From contig NZ_FTMV01000004.1 in NCBI RefSeq assembly GCF_900156175.1, positions 1 through 64,000 on the forward strand: a DNA stretch of 64,000 nucleotides. Direction: 5' to 3'. This stretch comes from Janthinobacterium sp. TND4EL3. GTDB taxonomy: Bacteria > Pseudomonadota > Gammaproteobacteria > Burkholderiales > Burkholderiaceae_D. The translations under genes and the position numbers were made by a program. The notes under the pieces are model-generated. The model did no database searches and had not been told where the DNA came from. It saw only the letters and a program-made list of their open reading frames with translations. Position 1 is the first letter of the stretch; each line of letters starts with the position of its first letter. Below, piece by piece: positions 26,864 through 35,542 of the stretch.

Positions 26864-26989
26864 GCTGTGAGTGTAGGCGGTGGTGACAGGCACTGATGGT
26901 TTATTGCGTAGGATCGGTAGCTTGGCGACAGCGGCAAGTATCGTGCAGGGCGATGGGCAAGTCAAATCCTGGGTTGTTCCAGGTGCTGC

Positions 26990-27496
26990 CTAATTGATAA
27001 TCAAGTGTGTAACGTTATCTTCAACATATGAAATTTCTTCATTGCAGTAATGCGGGTCATTCAGCTCTCGGAAATGTAAATCCTTGTCGAATTTCTTCGT
27101 TCTGAACTTGTTACTCAGCAGTGCTACAACGCTCCCCTCATCTGGCCAGTTTGAAGAATATATTGCTATCAATGAATTTTCAAAAGAAATTTCATTGAGA
27201 AGACAGATTTTTAATCTTCGAGGTAGCTTCTTCAATAAATTCAGCCATTGAATCTCACTTGTTTTTGGGAAAAAAGTATCACTATTTTTTATGGATTCCA
27301 TTATTCGTTGCTGCACTTTTATCGATTTATCTATATTGATATGTGATTCACAGTTATCATTCATTTTCAATCGGATGGGTGATTTTCTGGTTATTTTGTA
27401 CTTCAAGATTATGCATGATGAGGATGTTTTTATGTCATGTTGTACGATAACGCTTCCCCACGGAAATTGAAATATTATTTCTGATAACCCTTTCAT
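26990..27496 (-). CDS. Immunity-array ORF: PWG-motif tail plus unknown domain
   Basis: 168 residues, AT-rich. The first ~35 residues (IIFQFPWGSVIVQHDIKTSSSCIILKYK) match the C-terminal PWG motif of the paralogs at 29350, 30897 and 28609, so they belong to the gene that begins at 27840. The remaining ~120 residues (from about MNDNCESHINIDK, possible ATG 27362-27364) look like a separate small protein: LNLLKKLPRRLKICLLNEIS, SSNWPDEGSVVALLSNKF. The ATG overlaps the TGA of the preceding frame (ATGA). The reading frame as it stands is probably a composite created by indels. Confidence 0.45.
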   Translation of the reverse strand: MKGLSEIIFQFPWGSVIVQHDIKTSSSCIILKYKITRKSPIRLKMNDNCESHINIDKSIKVQQRIMESIKNSDTFFPKTSEIQWLNLLKKLPRRLKICLLNEISFENSLIAIYSSNWPDEGSVVALLSNKFRTKKFDKDLHFRELNDPHYCNEEISYVEDNVTHLIIN

Positions 27497-27840
27497 TTTC
27501 CGGGAATGCCAGACTTTCTTTGAATTTTTTTGACTAACGATGATTCACTCACACCGTTGCCTACAGAATTATTTTCAAAGTAATGCATTATTACGTAATC
27601 TATTTCGGGCAAATTTTCTTTTACAATAATCAACTCGACAACGTAATCGCCTACCCATCCATTGATATCAAAAATATACATTCCAGCCCCTGTTGTTGTG
27701 GGTTTGGTGTGGAATGTATTGATAATGCTATTTATGAAATCGTTTGCTGGAGTTTTTTTCGATAATGCAATCTCTCCATTGACGAGCAGTAATCCATCAA
27801 TGAAATCAAAAATATAGCCTGGGATTTCAAATTTTTTCAT
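27493..27840 (-). pseudogene. Immunity paralog, frameshifted before its PWG motif
   Basis: 115 residues, MKKFEIPGYIFDFIDGLLLVNGE... It follows the paralog pattern (short Gly-containing start, then hydrophobic beta-strand segments DYVVELIIV) but ends at QRKSGIPGK without the family C-terminus. Reading one frame over after the seven-T run (27525-27531, A7 on the coding strand) gives VKKFKESLAFPENE, which aligns with paralog residues LISKSLGQSAET. A second shift at the AAAA near 27497 restores EIIFQFPWGS. Two indels at homopolymers are the simplest explanation, either decay or sequencing error. Confidence 0.5.
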
Positions 27841-27892
27841 TCTGTTATGCGGAATTTTGAATGAGGCATCTCGTATGAATTATTACATTGAT

Positions 27893-28303
27893 TCAGCACG
27901 GTTGGTAGGGGCAAATATTGTTCCCCATCGGATCTTCGACGTTCAGAAAACTTGCGTAGGGAGCCTCTACGTAATTGACGAAAAAAGCAGTTTTTTCCAG
28001 TCGCTTCTTGAGCGTGTCAATATTTTTCGTTGGTAAAGTGAATAGATTGATCGTGCCACCTTTGCTACCTACGCGATGTGCTTGTTCAATGTTTGAAGGA
28101 TGCATTAATTCTATTGAGAATTTTTTGTTGGACTCGTGCGCCATTGTCAGGCGGCGACTGGTGCCTGAATCCCACTGAATGATGCTATCCATTGTAATAA
28201 AAAACCCGAGATTATCAATGTAAAATTCTTTTGCTTCGTCAAAATTCAGGCAAAGTATGCATATATTGATTGTGTTTAACATGTTATTTTTTCTGGATTT
28301 CAT
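27893..28303 (-). CDS. VOC-family (glyoxalase-like) protein
   Basis: 136 residues from ATG 28303, with AAGGA 6 nt upstream. The single vicinal-oxygen-chelate domain reads INICILCLNFDEAKEFYIDNLGFF, SIELMHPSN and SFLNVEDPMGNNICPYQP. VOC domains serve metal-dependent enzymes and drug-binding resistance proteins. The substrate is not evident. It sits inside the AT-rich immunity-like array and shares its composition. It may be a passenger metabolic gene or an immunity-type binding protein. Confidence 0.78.
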   Translation of the reverse strand: MKSRKNNMLNTINICILCLNFDEAKEFYIDNLGFFITMDSIIQWDSGTSRRLTMAHESNKKFSIELMHPSNIEQAHRVGSKGGTINLFTLPTKNIDTLKKRLEKTAFFVNYVEAPYASFLNVEDPMGNNICPYQPC

Positions 28304-28350
28304 GATTATCCTTGGAGGAGAGGATAAATACGAAAAATATTATTCTCAAA

Positions 28351-28578
28351 TTACATAAGCCAGGATTTTATTATGAATAAAAAATTTTCACAGGCTTCAT
28401 GTTCTTCCTTGAAAACTCGAAGCCCTGTTTTTATTCCTCGTTCATAGTAAAAAACCTGCCTATGTCCATTTTTCTCTCTGATGCACAGACTCTCATCCTG
28501 AGTCGGATCGCCAATCGAGAAAGCATTTGATGGTATGTTTAAAATTGCCATCTCGTGTCCTATATTGGAAATATTCAT
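28351..28578 (-). CDS. Small immunity-like protein
   Basis: 75 residues, AT-rich. The C-terminal pattern QVFYYERGIKTGLRVFKEEHEACENFLFIIKSWL is typical of small proteins that follow polymorphic-toxin genes. I cannot give a family name. No clear ribosome binding site is seen. It is flanked by the VOC gene (47 nt) and the 28609-29031 paralog (30 nt), all on the minus strand. Confidence 0.5.
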   Translation of the reverse strand: MNISNIGHEMAILNIPSNAFSIGDPTQDESLCIREKNGHRQVFYYERGIKTGLRVFKEEHEACENFLFIIKSWLM

Positions 28579-28608
28579 ATATATGGTAATTTGAATTTAA
28601 TAATGGTT

Positions 28609-29031
28609 TTATTGATAGGCGCAAAAAACTGATGTGGTTTGATTATGTGGATCGTGGCAGGCGTCTATTTTCCCCCACGGCCCTGCTTGTGGCAGAACGA
28701 TGCCAAAATCATCCAGAAACCAGCGTCTCACTCTTCTTGTATATTTTCCTTCTGGTTTAGACTGAAAACCATCCATGCAATTTTCCGGACCAAAATCCCA
28801 GTATTTTATGGTGTCATCATTTTTCTCAAAAAAACAAATAACGATTATTCTCAATTTCTTTAGTTTGAAACTTGTTTTATAGGCGACTATCTCCTCTTCA
28901 TGCTTTACCCATGCTTCCCAGTCTTGATCCATCGAGTGTAGATTTTTTCTTTTCATCCCTCTAAATAAAGTGATTGATTCGTTTGCAGAGAAATATCCAT
29001 CTTCAAATTTAACATCACGAATTATATTCAT
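28609..29031 (-). CDS. PWG-motif immunity paralog
   Basis: 140 residues from ATG 29029-29031. The C-terminal segment VLPQAGPWGKIDACHDPHNQTTSVFCAY carries the PWG-x-I...D...S/T pattern shared with 29350-29826, 30897-31352 and the broken 27840 gene. The middle is a run of hydrophobic strands (LKKLRIIVICFFEKND). The start codon lies inside the previous gene's last codons (17-nt overlap) and lacks its own Shine-Dalgarno sequence, so translation is probably coupled. A role as an immunity protein is inferred from position and paralogy only. Confidence 0.55.
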   Translation of the reverse strand: MNIIRDVKFEDGYFSANESITLFRGMKRKNLHSMDQDWEAWVKHEEEIVAYKTSFKLKKLRIIVICFFEKNDDTIKYWDFGPENCMDGFQSKPEGKYTRRVRRWFLDDFGIVLPQAGPWGKIDACHDPHNQTTSVFCAYQ

Positions 29032-29335
29032 TGTCAATAATTTTAATTTTGTGAAATTTTATCAGTTTCTTATTTTCATCAACTAGGCTTATCTTATAGT
29101 TTTCTGATTGGGCATAAAAGTAAGCGGAGAAGAAAATTGGATTTGGAAAAATGCAAAAAACATATTTCCAACTCTTCTGATCTGACTTTTCATTGATCAG
29201 TAGATTAATTATTTCTGGTGTGATTAGTTTTGCATTCCAAGCATTGGATAGCTTAATGTGGATATCAGTTCCCTTGTTGATTTCAAACTTCATGCTTGAC
29301 AAAAATTTCTTATGTGGGCAAATAAGAATTTTCAT
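29015..29335 (-). CDS. Small unknown protein of immunity array
   Basis: 106 residues from ATG 29335, preceded by AAAGGACA at ideal distance. Longer in-frame readings up to 29440 overlap the preceding gene and lack a ribosome binding site. The sequence MKILICPHKKFLSSMKFEINKG...KSWKYVFCIFPNPIFFSAYFYAQSENYKISL is beta-rich and without recognisable motif. It is AT-rich and overlaps the next gene by 17 nt, typical of tightly packed immunity arrays. Confidence 0.5.
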   Translation of the reverse strand: MKILICPHKKFLSSMKFEINKGTDIHIKLSNAWNAKLITPEIINLLINEKSDQKSWKYVFCIFPNPIFFSAYFYAQSENYKISLVDENKKLIKFHKIKIIDNEYNS

Positions 29336-29349
29336 TTTTGTCCTTTGAT

Positions 29350-29826
29350 TTATTGGGTATGAGAATAATGCATATTCCAAAATACGCCAATTGACGCCAT
29401 TGCTGATTGAATAGATGCTGAAGCTGAAATGCTGCCCCATGGAAAGTTGAATGCGGAGAAAGATTTTTTTACTTCGTCAGGATTTTTTTCCAACACTTTA
29501 GCAAGTAATCTGGCCAGGTTGTTCTTGTCGGATATCAACTGATTTTCCGTTGAGTTGTATCCATATTTTTTGGTATTTCCTCCATCCCACGATAGCCATA
29601 CATTCTTCATGCAATAATTTTCAAAGATAAAATTTATGCCAAACTCAAACTCATTCAAGCTTCCGCACGTTGATAAATTGTGCACATAAGTGTTTGTTTT
29701 ATTGTCTTCTATTTCAATGTCATTTTCTTTTGCAATTTTAATAAAATCAGATTCGTTAAGTGGCGCCATCATGATACCGTCTAATAGGAGATAACCATTT
29801 CTTGTATCAAAGGATACTTTTTTCAT
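29350..29826 (-). CDS. PWG-motif immunity paralog
   Basis: 158 residues, start MKKVSFDTRNGYLLLDG. It shows the fullest version of the array's shared architecture: an N-terminal NGYLLLDG strand pair, a central FEFGINFIFENYCMKNVWLSWDGG, helix LARLLAKVLEKNPDEVKKSF, then AFNFPWGSISASASIQSAMASIGVFW. Compare SKLISKSLG...FFSFSWGYIIVKADQKSSLCSTMIIYG in 30897-31352. The paralogs probably each neutralise a variant of the Rhs C-terminal toxin. That is inference from position next to an Rhs gene. Confidence 0.58.
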   Translation of the reverse strand: MKKVSFDTRNGYLLLDGIMMAPLNESDFIKIAKENDIEIEDNKTNTYVHNLSTCGSLNEFEFGINFIFENYCMKNVWLSWDGGNTKKYGYNSTENQLISDKNNLARLLAKVLEKNPDEVKKSFSAFNFPWGSISASASIQSAMASIGVFWNMHYSHTQ

Positions 29827-29903
29827 TTTTTAAAACCTTGCCGGATGCCCTGGTTAAGGAGTGATAATATGATAATTCCCAACCTGACACTACACCATGA
29901 GCG

Positions 29904-30510
29904 CTAGCGGATTAGATTTTCGCATATCCACTCTAGAGTTTTTGCATAGGAAATATTTCCTTTTTTTCGTTCTTGAGTCGCATCATGAAGAAAAGAGTTC
30001 TTTAGTTCCAAAGCTCCATTTTGCGTGACCCACATGCAGATTGAATCAGAGATAGCATGATCTGTATTGGCTTCATCAAGTATTTTTGCCATCATGTGCA
30101 AACCTTTCAAAATATGATTTTTTAACATATGGAATTCGGCCACAATCATGCGCAATCTCAGGGATTTGCTTTTTTCGAAGCTATCGAGAATTTTCTCTTG
30201 TTCGTGGCTTGGTGAGTTGTGTAGGTAGTAACTAAATACAGGTTCAATATGGCCATTGAAAACGTTGTCGTCGTCGGCAGATACATTGATGGTGATGATG
30301 TTTTTTGCAATTTTCAACATGGCTGCGTTTGGCGGACTTTGCCATGCTATATCCCAGATAATCCGATGTAGTTCCGGGCTATAAAATTGGTTTTCGAGCG
30401 AGCGAGCAAAAAAAATCAAGCTCGTTGCTTGTAAGTGGTGCAGTTTTCTTTGCGATAATTTTTCTTCGCAAACTTTTAAGATATTTTTGTTCCAGACGCA
30501 ATTTTTTCAT
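29904..30510 (-). pseudogene. Unknown array gene split by frameshift at an A8 run
   Basis: The coding strand from ATG 30508-30510 reads MKKLRLEQKYLKSLRRKIIA...TSNELDFF and then stops soon in that frame. Shifting at the T8 run on the coding strand (plus-strand A run 30408-30415) continues as FARSLENQFYSPELHRIIWDIAWQ...LEWICENLIR to 29904. The joined protein would be ~200 residues, helical and soluble. Without the shift, no start codon with a ribosome binding site serves the 3' frame. Either a one-base indel has broken the gene, or the run is mis-sequenced or a slippage switch. Confidence 0.5.
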
Positions 30511-30636
30511 AGTTAATTGGAATGAACTCTAATTCATTGATAGTCTCCTTTTATCTATGATAGTTTGAATTGATGATTTTTCTCGTTTTTTTTGAAATAG
30601 TATAAGTGATGGATCTACCTAATAATGTTTTTCCAC

Positions 30637-30834
30637 CTAGTATTTTTTCGCCGGGTGCAAAATTTGGTACGAAGGTATTTTAATATCTTCGATGTTGTCT
30701 TGAATGTATATTTTAAAATCTGAAATATTTCTTTGCTCTTTCTTGAATTCATCCAAAACCATGAGCAAGTTCTCAAGATTTTTTCCGGAAATTTTTTCTT
30801 CTAAGTTTTCTATGTCGGGTGTGTATTTTTCCAT
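30637..30834 (-). CDS. Small acidic protein of the array
   Basis: 65 residues, MEKYTPDIENLEEKISGKN..., helical and charged. It terminates at TAG just after an A6 run (plus strand T run 30643-30648). Adding one A would extend the frame by ~29 residues (KILGGKTLLGRSITYTISKK...) to about 30556, so this may be a third homopolymer-truncated gene. No family recognised. Confidence 0.4.
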   Translation of the reverse strand: MEKYTPDIENLEEKISGKNLENLLMVLDEFKKEQRNISDFKIYIQDNIEDIKIPSYQILHPAKKY

Positions 30835-30896
30835 ATCTCTATCGGAATAGGAAAGGTTTGTTGGAGTACTCTGCTAATTAATATTTATTTTATTTA

Positions 30897-31352
30897 TTAT
30901 ATATTTGTGTTTTTACCATATATTATCATTGTCGAACAAAGTGATGATTTTTGATCTGCTTTGACTATTATGTATCCCCACGAGAAAGAAAAAAAATCCT
31001 CATACTTAGTCGATGTTTCAGCTGATTGACCTAGTGACTTTGAAATTAACTTACTTAGATATTTTTTTTCATTGATCATGTCCGAGTGACTGGAGTCATA
31101 TCCAAGTCTGTTTGTGATTCCATCTGTCCAGATTATTTCAATAATGTAAAGGATTCCATTTTTAAATCTGAAATTTACTCTTGTTTCCAGATTGAGAAAT
31201 TTGATATTTTGCATACTATATGTTTCAGATTCATTTATTTCTCCAAAACTTTCAAGAAAATTTATGTTTTTTATTTCTTTGGTTGATGTGTTTTTGTTTA
31301 CGTGAAAATTCTCATTTATTTCAATATCTCCAGTATTCTTATTTATATTCAT
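30897..31352 (-). CDS. Probable cognate immunity protein of the Rhs toxin
   Basis: 151 residues starting immediately after the Rhs stop (TAA then ATG, with no gap). That is the position of cognate immunity genes in Rhs/polymorphic toxin loci. The C-terminal motif is EDFFSFSWGYIIVKADQKSSLCST, the Ser variant of the PWG motif. The central strands (VNFRFKNGILYIIEIIW) and helix (YLSKLISKSLGQSAET) align by eye with 29350-29826. It is AT-rich and likely cotranscribed with the toxin. Confidence 0.62.
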   Translation of the reverse strand: MNINKNTGDIEINENFHVNKNTSTKEIKNINFLESFGEINESETYSMQNIKFLNLETRVNFRFKNGILYIIEIIWTDGITNRLGYDSSHSDMINEKKYLSKLISKSLGQSAETSTKYEDFFSFSWGYIIVKADQKSSLCSTMIIYGKNTNI

Positions 31353-33160
31353 TTACGGCCTCGGAAATTTAAACATTTTTGCGTTAGCTTTGAGTTTTGA
31401 TATATCTGAATCATCAATAAAGTATTGATTTCCTCCTCCTGCGCCTAGTAATGTATTTGCCAATGCTTTTCCCGTGCCTGCACAGATATCTTCCGATAGT
31501 TTGAATGCTTGAACCTGATCTCTCATCGGTCGCGCCCCTGGAGTGTTTCCGGAATGTGAGATTTGCGTTAAATTATTGTATGCCAATGCGCTTCCATTTG
31601 CGGAAATAAGTGTCATTCTGTCGCTGTAATAATTTCCGGGTTTTGGACCGTACGGATAAAGGGAATATAAGATAGTCCCTTTTTTTAAAACAATATTTGT
31701 ATATGCATCGACTCCTGGGTAGGGCGGCTTACCTTGCCATTTTGTTGCTGAAGCTGATGGATTTTTACCAATACAAGGATTGCATGGTGTGTTTTTTGCA
31801 CATTTCTTTGCTAACCCTAATGGGTCACTCCAGCCAGTGGGATTTGGTGCATATGTATATGTATTTAATCCACCAAGCAATCCAACTGGATCTTGCGTCA
31901 CGTACCTGGCTACATCCGGATCATAGTAGCGGTAACGGTTATAAAACAGCCCCGTTTCCCCATCCTCATACTGCCCCTGAAACCGCAGCGGCTGCTTGAT
32001 TTCTCCCTCGACGTGCAGCAAGCGCCCCCAAGCTTTGTAGCGCCCGCTCCAGACCACGTTCCCTTGCGCATCCGTCAGCTCGCGCGGCGTGCCCAGGTGG
32101 TCGCAGTGGTAGTGGGTGATGCGGTCGCGTGCTGCTGCACCATCGGCTGCTGTTTGGGTACCTTGCCATGCCGATACATGCAGCGCTTCGGTGTCCGCTT
32201 GTTCTTGAGCAATCGCCGCTTGCAGTTCGGCGTCCTGCCGGATGGCGGGTAAATCCCACTGCGCCACGCGTGGCAGATGTACGGCGCTTGCCTGGTGGCA
32301 GGCTGGCGAAGCGATTCTGGCCAGCGGCACGAAGCTGTCCGGCTCGTACAGGTATGTGACCGTCTCTTCGTGTCCAAGTTCCTGCGCCAGCGTGTCGCCG
32401 TCCCATACGAAGAAGGTGTTGGTGGCGCTCGTGCGGGTGGGCTGGTCTTTGTTGATGTCTTGTTGCTTGCTCCAGCGTGCTTCCTCGACGCGTTTGGCGA
32501 TGCGGCGGCTGAAGGCGTCATAAAAGTAGTGGGCGCGGTGGCGCGACGGGTGTTCCGTCCTGGTGGCGTGGCTGAGGCGGTTCTCGGCGTCGTATTCAAG
32601 CTCCAGGTCGCTCCAGGTCGATTCCCTGCCGGGCGGATGGAAGCGCTTGCCGGTGGCGTTGCCTTGCTCGTCGTAAGCGTAGTCGGTATCGCCGTAGTTG
32701 TTCAGGACGTTGCCGGGCGCGGGAACCTTGTCGATCAGATTGCCTGCGGGGTCGAAGGCGAAGCGTTCGGCCAGGCCCGGCTGCACGGCCGCCAGCAACT
32801 GGCCGACGGGGTCGTAGGTATAGCTGAGTTTGCCGAGCGGGCCGGCAGTGGTGGCGCCTGTTTGAAAGATGGTGGTCAGGTTGCCTTGCGCATCGTATGC
32901 GAAGCGGCGTTCGCGCACGGGGGCGGGTGCGTCGGCGCCGCGTGCCAGGGTCAGCTGGGTGAGCCGCGATTGCGGATCGTACTGGCGCGTGGCGAGCAGG
33001 CCGCAGTTGCCCAGAGTGCGCTGTTTTTCGCGGTGCAGTTTGTCGCGCTCGACATCGACCACGGTCTGGCCTTGCCACAGCACGCCATGCCAGTGGCCGG
33101 AACCGTAGCGCAGCGTGTCGACGCGGCGGCCGTTCGGCAAGACTGTCGTAGGCGAACGCA
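31353..33160 (-). pseudogene. Rhs core with C-terminal toxin, 5' end lost
   Basis: About 600 residues in frame. The YD-repeat/Rhs core shows GSGHWHGVLWQGQTVVDVERD, DAQGNLTTIF, DPVGQLLA, ITHYHCDHLGTPRELTDAQGNVVWSGRYKAWG and the hallmark FQGQYEDGETGLFYNRYRYYDPDVARYVTQDPVGLLGGLNTY...DPLGLAKK. After DPLGL comes a ~150-residue variable tip (toxin). It starts CAKNTPCNPC and includes KKGTILYSLYPYGPKPGNYYSD and LLGAGGGNQYFIDDSD. The usual ~700+ N-terminal residues (PAAR, N-terminal plug and early repeats) are missing: upstream of VLPNGRRVDTL the DNA becomes tssF. Expression would need a fortuitous start such as the ATG at 33158-33160. Confidence 0.8.
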
Positions 33161-34197
33161 TGCGTGGCGTCGGCCACCAGCGCATGGTCGGGCTGCGTAT
33201 GCGCAAGGCGGATCGGCACGCCGGACTTGGCGAACAGGTTGACGACGGGCGTGCAGCCCAGCAGCAGATTGTCGCGGCTGATGCCGGACAGGAGCCGCGC
33301 CTCGTGGCTGTCGCTGCGCACGCCCTTGAGGGCCAGGTGCAGGGTGAACTGGCGGCATTGCTTCGGCAGCAGGGCGGCCAGCCTGGACCAGTCGATATCG
33401 ATGAAATGGAATTTTTCGGGAAAGGCGAAGTACTCGGTCAGCAGGCGCAGGGCCGGATGCGAACGGGCGCAAAACGGGATCAGCGCATCGTCTTGCGCGT
33501 AGCCGGCCGGCGCCAGCGGCATGCCATCGACGGCCAGCCACGGGCTGTGTTCGTCCAGCGCCACGTACGCCCCCGCGCCGCGCAGGAACAGGGCGTCGAG
33601 CAGGGCCGCGCGCACGGATGGTTCACCATCGGCAAACACGCGCAGATTGGCGAACCCCGCCTGGTCCAGATGGTAAAGGTCGCTGCTGCTGCTGAACTCG
33701 ATGCTGAGCAGGGCGCTGGCACCGGCGGGCAGGCGCAGGCCGGGCGGCGCGTCCAGGAGGGGCGAGAAATGCAGGCGAGAAATGGCCAGCGGCGCCAGGG
33801 TCACGTCATATGCGCTGGTGAACTTGCAGGCCACGCCCCGCACTGGCTGCGAGCGCAGCACGGTGCCGCGCGCTACGTGCGTCAGCTGGCCGCCACCGGG
33901 CGCTTCTTCCAGGGCCATGCGCACGATGGAACACGAGGGAAACGGCCGCAGGTAGTGCGGATAAAGGGTTTCGAGCAGGGAATTGGTGAATTGCGGATAG
34001 GCGTCGTCGAGGCGCTTGGCAATGCGGGCCGTGAGCAGGGCGACGGACTGGATCAGCCGCTCGATGTGCGGGTCTTCGCACGTCTCGCCGGCGATCAGCA
34101 GGCGCCCGGCCGCTTTCGGGTAGCGGCTGGAAAACGCGCGCGTGTACTGGCGGAACAGGCCCAGCTCACGCTCGTAATACGGCAGCAGTTGTTCCAC
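33150..34197 (-). pseudogene. tssF: T6SS baseplate tssF, 3' half deleted
   Basis: From GTG 34195-34197 (GGAGAG upstream), about 350 residues match the N-terminal half of TssF/VasA: EQLLPYYERELGLFRQYTRAF, AGETCEDPHIERLIQS, LDDAYPQFTNSLLETLYPHYLRPFPSCSIV, and NLLLGCTPVVNLFAKSGVPIRLAH. Normal TssF is ~600 residues. After ADATHAFAYD the reading frame runs out of phase into Rhs DNA and gives a meaningless Arg-rich tail ending at 32596. No other T6SS core gene (tssB, C, G, H, K, vgrG) is in the window. TssF is a baseplate wedge subunit, so this copy cannot be functional. Confidence 0.85.
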
Positions 34198-34275
34198 GTT
34201 CGCGCTCTCCGCCAGCTGGAAAGCTTCATGCTGGCATCAGGCGCGAAGGTGGGTGTTGATACGGGACAATGATTC

Positions 34276-35139
34276 TTAGAAATGGTACTCGGCGCGTATC
34301 ATCGGCGTCTTCGCCGTTTGTCCCACATTGCCCGTGGTGGCGGCCGAATTGCCGAACTTGTTCTTCCAGTACTGGTACTCGATGCCTACGCGGAAGGTGT
34401 TCTTGGCGCTGCCCAGGGCCGCGCCCACGTCGTACATCACTTGCATGTCGATATTCGTTTCCACCGCCGTGTCGCGCCCCACTTCATCCTTGCCTTTCGA
34501 GTCGATGAGGTTGAAGAAACCTTCGAACGAGAACAGCGGCGACAGGGGGATGGCCCAGGCGCCTGTCAGCATGGCGTGCGTTTTGTACGTGTAGCGGCCC
34601 GTCACTTGCGAAATCGGCGGGAAGGCACCGCTGGGGGCGTTGCTTTCGCGCAGCAACAGCAGGCTGGTGTTGAAGAAGCCGGGCACGTCCCACATCAGCG
34701 TGGGGCCGGCCACCAGCATGCGCTTGCGCGAGTTGTAGCCGACGTCATTTTTCGTGTTGACGTCGAAGCCCAGGGTGACGCCGACGCCGCGCACGGGGCC
34801 GAACTTGATGTCGCTGCCGCGCACCTTGCCGATATCGATGGTGTTGCGGTACACCAGGTAGGCCTCTTGCGCGCCGGACGTCTTGCCGAGCGCGCCGGGG
34901 TCCTTGCTGTCGGAGATGAGGAAATCGAGGTTGACGAAGTTGCTGCCGTATTTGTAGCCGCTGGCGTGCGTGATGGCAAAGATGTTTTTCTTGATGTCGT
35001 CCGGGTTGAACGGCTCGCGGTAGTCATTGCCTGCGCGCCAGCTCAGCGCGGTATCGCTCCATTCGGCGGCTTGGGCAGTCGCGCCCACGCCGAGGGTGGT
35101 AGTGAGGCAGAGCAACAGACACGGTATGGTTTTTGGCAC
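34276..35139 (-). CDS. Tsx-like outer-membrane nucleoside channel
   Basis: 287 residues from GTG 35137-35139 after AGGAG. A signal peptide (TIPCLLLCLTTTLGVGATAQA) precedes EWSDTALSWRAGNDYREPFNPDDIKKNIFAITHASGYKYGSNFVNLDFL, the conserved front of the nucleoside-specific channel-forming Tsx family. The barrel ends in MIRAEYHF. Tsx channels admit nucleosides through the outer membrane. The divergent operon at 35543-40155 encodes a BMP-type nucleoside ABC importer, so the two probably act in series across both membranes. Confidence 0.85.
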   Translation of the reverse strand: MPKTIPCLLLCLTTTLGVGATAQAAEWSDTALSWRAGNDYREPFNPDDIKKNIFAITHASGYKYGSNFVNLDFLISDSKDPGALGKTSGAQEAYLVYRNTIDIGKVRGSDIKFGPVRGVGVTLGFDVNTKNDVGYNSRKRMLVAGPTLMWDVPGFFNTSLLLLRESNAPSGAFPPISQVTGRYTYKTHAMLTGAWAIPLSPLFSFEGFFNLIDSKGKDEVGRDTAVETNIDMQVMYDVGAALGSAKNTFRVGIEYQYWKNKFGNSAATTGNVGQTAKTPMIRAEYHF

Positions 35140-35542
35140 TTTCGGCTCCTGATGGCGGTGTTGGAAAACGGGAACGGGGAATGGCAGGGCGCAGAGGGGT
35201 AGCCCACTTGAGCGCATGTGGCTCTGCAATGGTGCAAGTTGCGCGCCGTTCAATCCATGATGCGAGAATCGCCGCCTCGGGCGATATGTATTGTCTGCAT
35301 ACTTACTATCAGTTCTTGCATATAATCATCGCACCTTCTCGCCCTTGCGGGGCAAGGCGGCCGCTGTAAAGCTGATAATTTTTTTCAAAATTGTATACAG
35401 GTGTTGTTTTTTTGCGGAAATAGAAATGCGCGCCGCCACGCCATCCCCCAAGCGCCGCGGATGCCGATACGATAGAGACAAGAGCTTGATTTTTATACCG
35501 GCGACCATGCCGGCGACCCCCGCAGCGAGGCACAAAAAAACA
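35140..35542. promoter_or_regulatory. Divergent regulatory region of nucleoside-uptake genes
   Basis: 403-nt gap between the Tsx-like gene and the ABC operon. There is no credible gene. It contains the near-palindrome TTGTATACAG (35392-35401), a purine-regulator-like site, and AT-rich stretches around 35285-35340 and 35380-35410 that could hold the two promoters. The assignment of the palindrome to a regulator is unproven. Confidence 0.4.

Noticed and set aside
26990..34197. Complete type VI secretion cluster
   Set aside because: Only half of tssF is recognisable; no other T6SS core gene occurs.
32277..34272. Plus-strand frames over the Rhs/tssF region
   Set aside because: Shadows; the minus strand carries recognisable Rhs and TssF sequence.
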